From M3007 sp031373665 (GTDB lineage: Bacteria; Bacteroidota; Bacteroidia; Chitinophagales; Saprospiraceae): a DNA stretch of 64,000 nt. Made by a program: the position numbers and the translations under genes. The notes under the pieces are model-generated. The model saw only the letters and a program-made list of their open reading frames with translations. It searched no databases and was not told the origin of the DNA. The DNA lies in the NCBI GenBank assembly GCA_031373665.1, contig JANMMZ010000037.1:4264-68263 (forward strand), written 5' to 3'. Positions 63,621 to 64,000 of the stretch are shown one piece after another (position 1 is the stretch's first letter; each line of letters begins with the position of its first letter).

Positions 63621-64000
63621 AAAAACCGACTGTTCATTGCGAACAGACGGCTAAAACCCCAAAAAACCAAATGAAAACAATTCTTTCGACTTAAGGAATG
63701 AAGCGGATTAAAAAACGCCCTTAAACGTTGCTGTCGTTCCAAGTGCTATCCATCTCTGACAGCGGTAATCTAAAACAGTAGGAAAACTAAGCGTGTTCCT
63801 TCGATTGTTGCCCTAGTAGGCTTTATCTTAAAGTTTTCTAATTTGATTTGAGGTCTTAAAAAAGCCGCCTGTTCATTGCGAACAGACGGCTAAAACCCCA
63901 AAAAACCAAATGAAAACAATCTTCCTCTTTTGGTTGATTGTCAGAAGGTTTTGAAAAGCCGCCCATTCATTGCGAGCAGGCGGCTTGAACCAAAACCAAA
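63618..64000. repeat. Tandem hairpin element, three copies, running to the window edge
   Basis: Three copies of an element start near 63618, 63858 and 63954. Copies 1 and 2 share hairpin arm CTGTTC, loop ATTGC, arm GAACAGACGG, then CTAAAACCCC, six A, CCAAATGAAAACAAT. Copy 3 is more diverged (CATTCATTGCGAGCAGG) and is cut by the window end. On the minus strand each hairpin is followed by a T-run (six T in copy 2), a textbook terminator; on the plus strand the ATG in CCAAATGAAAACAAT opens very short frames (MKTILST at 63671; MKTIFLFWLIVRRF at 63910). Either minus-strand small RNA genes with shared 3' ends, or plus-strand leader elements. The DNA between copies 1 and 2 (about 63690-63850) has no recognised gene. 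Confidence 0.6.

Noticed and set aside
1..64000. tRNA, rRNA, tmRNA, CRISPR arrays, insertion sequences, prophage genes
   Set aside because: Intergenic regions were read through on both strands and none showed cloverleafs, spacer-repeat arrays, transposase motifs or phage functions; a tool-based scan could still find a missed tRNA.

Overview
The window reads as a chromosomal segment of a Bacteroidota bacterium, most likely from the Saprospiraceae or a close relative. The evidence is a primary sigma factor without region 1.1, type IX secretion C-terminal sorting domains, TonB-dependent receptors with a CarboxypepD_reg-like N-domain, DUF4290, DUF4270 and DUF2723 proteins, a low-cysteine L32, and many promoters with the phylum-specific -7 box TAnnTTTG. 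I saw no rRNA, tRNA, CRISPR array, prophage or intact insertion sequence. The genus call is inference from gene families only.

Layout. 1-3.5 kb: two tandem secreted alpha/beta-hydrolase-fold proteins with sorting domains; the second carries a frameshift. 3.5-10.3 kb (minus): a cation diffusion facilitator interrupted by an amber codon, two paralogous TonB-dependent receptors and a Crp/Fnr regulator. 10.5-13.8 kb (plus): a META-domain lipoprotein, a stump of a B1 metallo-beta-lactamase behind a promoter, and a MacB/FtsX-type permease preceded by phased direct repeats and a sigma-54-like box. 13.8-23.2 kb (minus): bestrophin, cold-shock protein, two DUF3857/transglutaminase proteins, RecQ, a CcsA-like protein and an unknown. 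23.3-27.1 kb (plus): DUF4340, an outer-membrane-like protein, a FemAB/GNAT-like protein and a GT2 glycosyltransferase. 28.5-33.1 kb (plus): a compact run of hydrolase, CtpA-like protease, gamma-carbonic anhydrase, crcB, hisA and a small membrane protein. 33.3-36.4 kb (minus): a large DUF2723 protein.

36.7-43.0 kb (plus) is a conserved housekeeping run: starch-synthase-like domain, DUF4270, glmS, DUF4290, yceD, rpmF, ridA. It converges on the primary sigma factor gene (minus). 44.4-47.5 kb holds an FtsX-type permease and a small lipoprotein. 47.5-59.4 kb carries three dispersed GT-C/TPR membrane proteins of the TMTC type, interleaved with parC and recG, plus a newly recognised decayed secreted-protein gene between recG and the third TMTC gene. 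59.5-60.3 kb is a barnase-like RNase with its barstar-like inhibitor one base downstream. 60.5-63.6 kb has a START-domain protein, a thiolase and a GT4 glycosyltransferase. The right edge carries three copies of a conserved hairpin element.

Themes. At least four genes in 64 kb are visibly broken or vestigial, each by a different kind of lesion. Envelope biology dominates the accessory content: sorting domains, GT-C and GT2/GT4 glycosyltransferases, TonB receptors and FtsX permeases. The best candidates for follow-up are the hairpin array at the right edge, the barnase/barstar pair with an apparently leaderless toxin mRNA, the serine-less hydrolase pair with a homogenised sorting-domain cassette, and the sigma-54-like control region of the permease.
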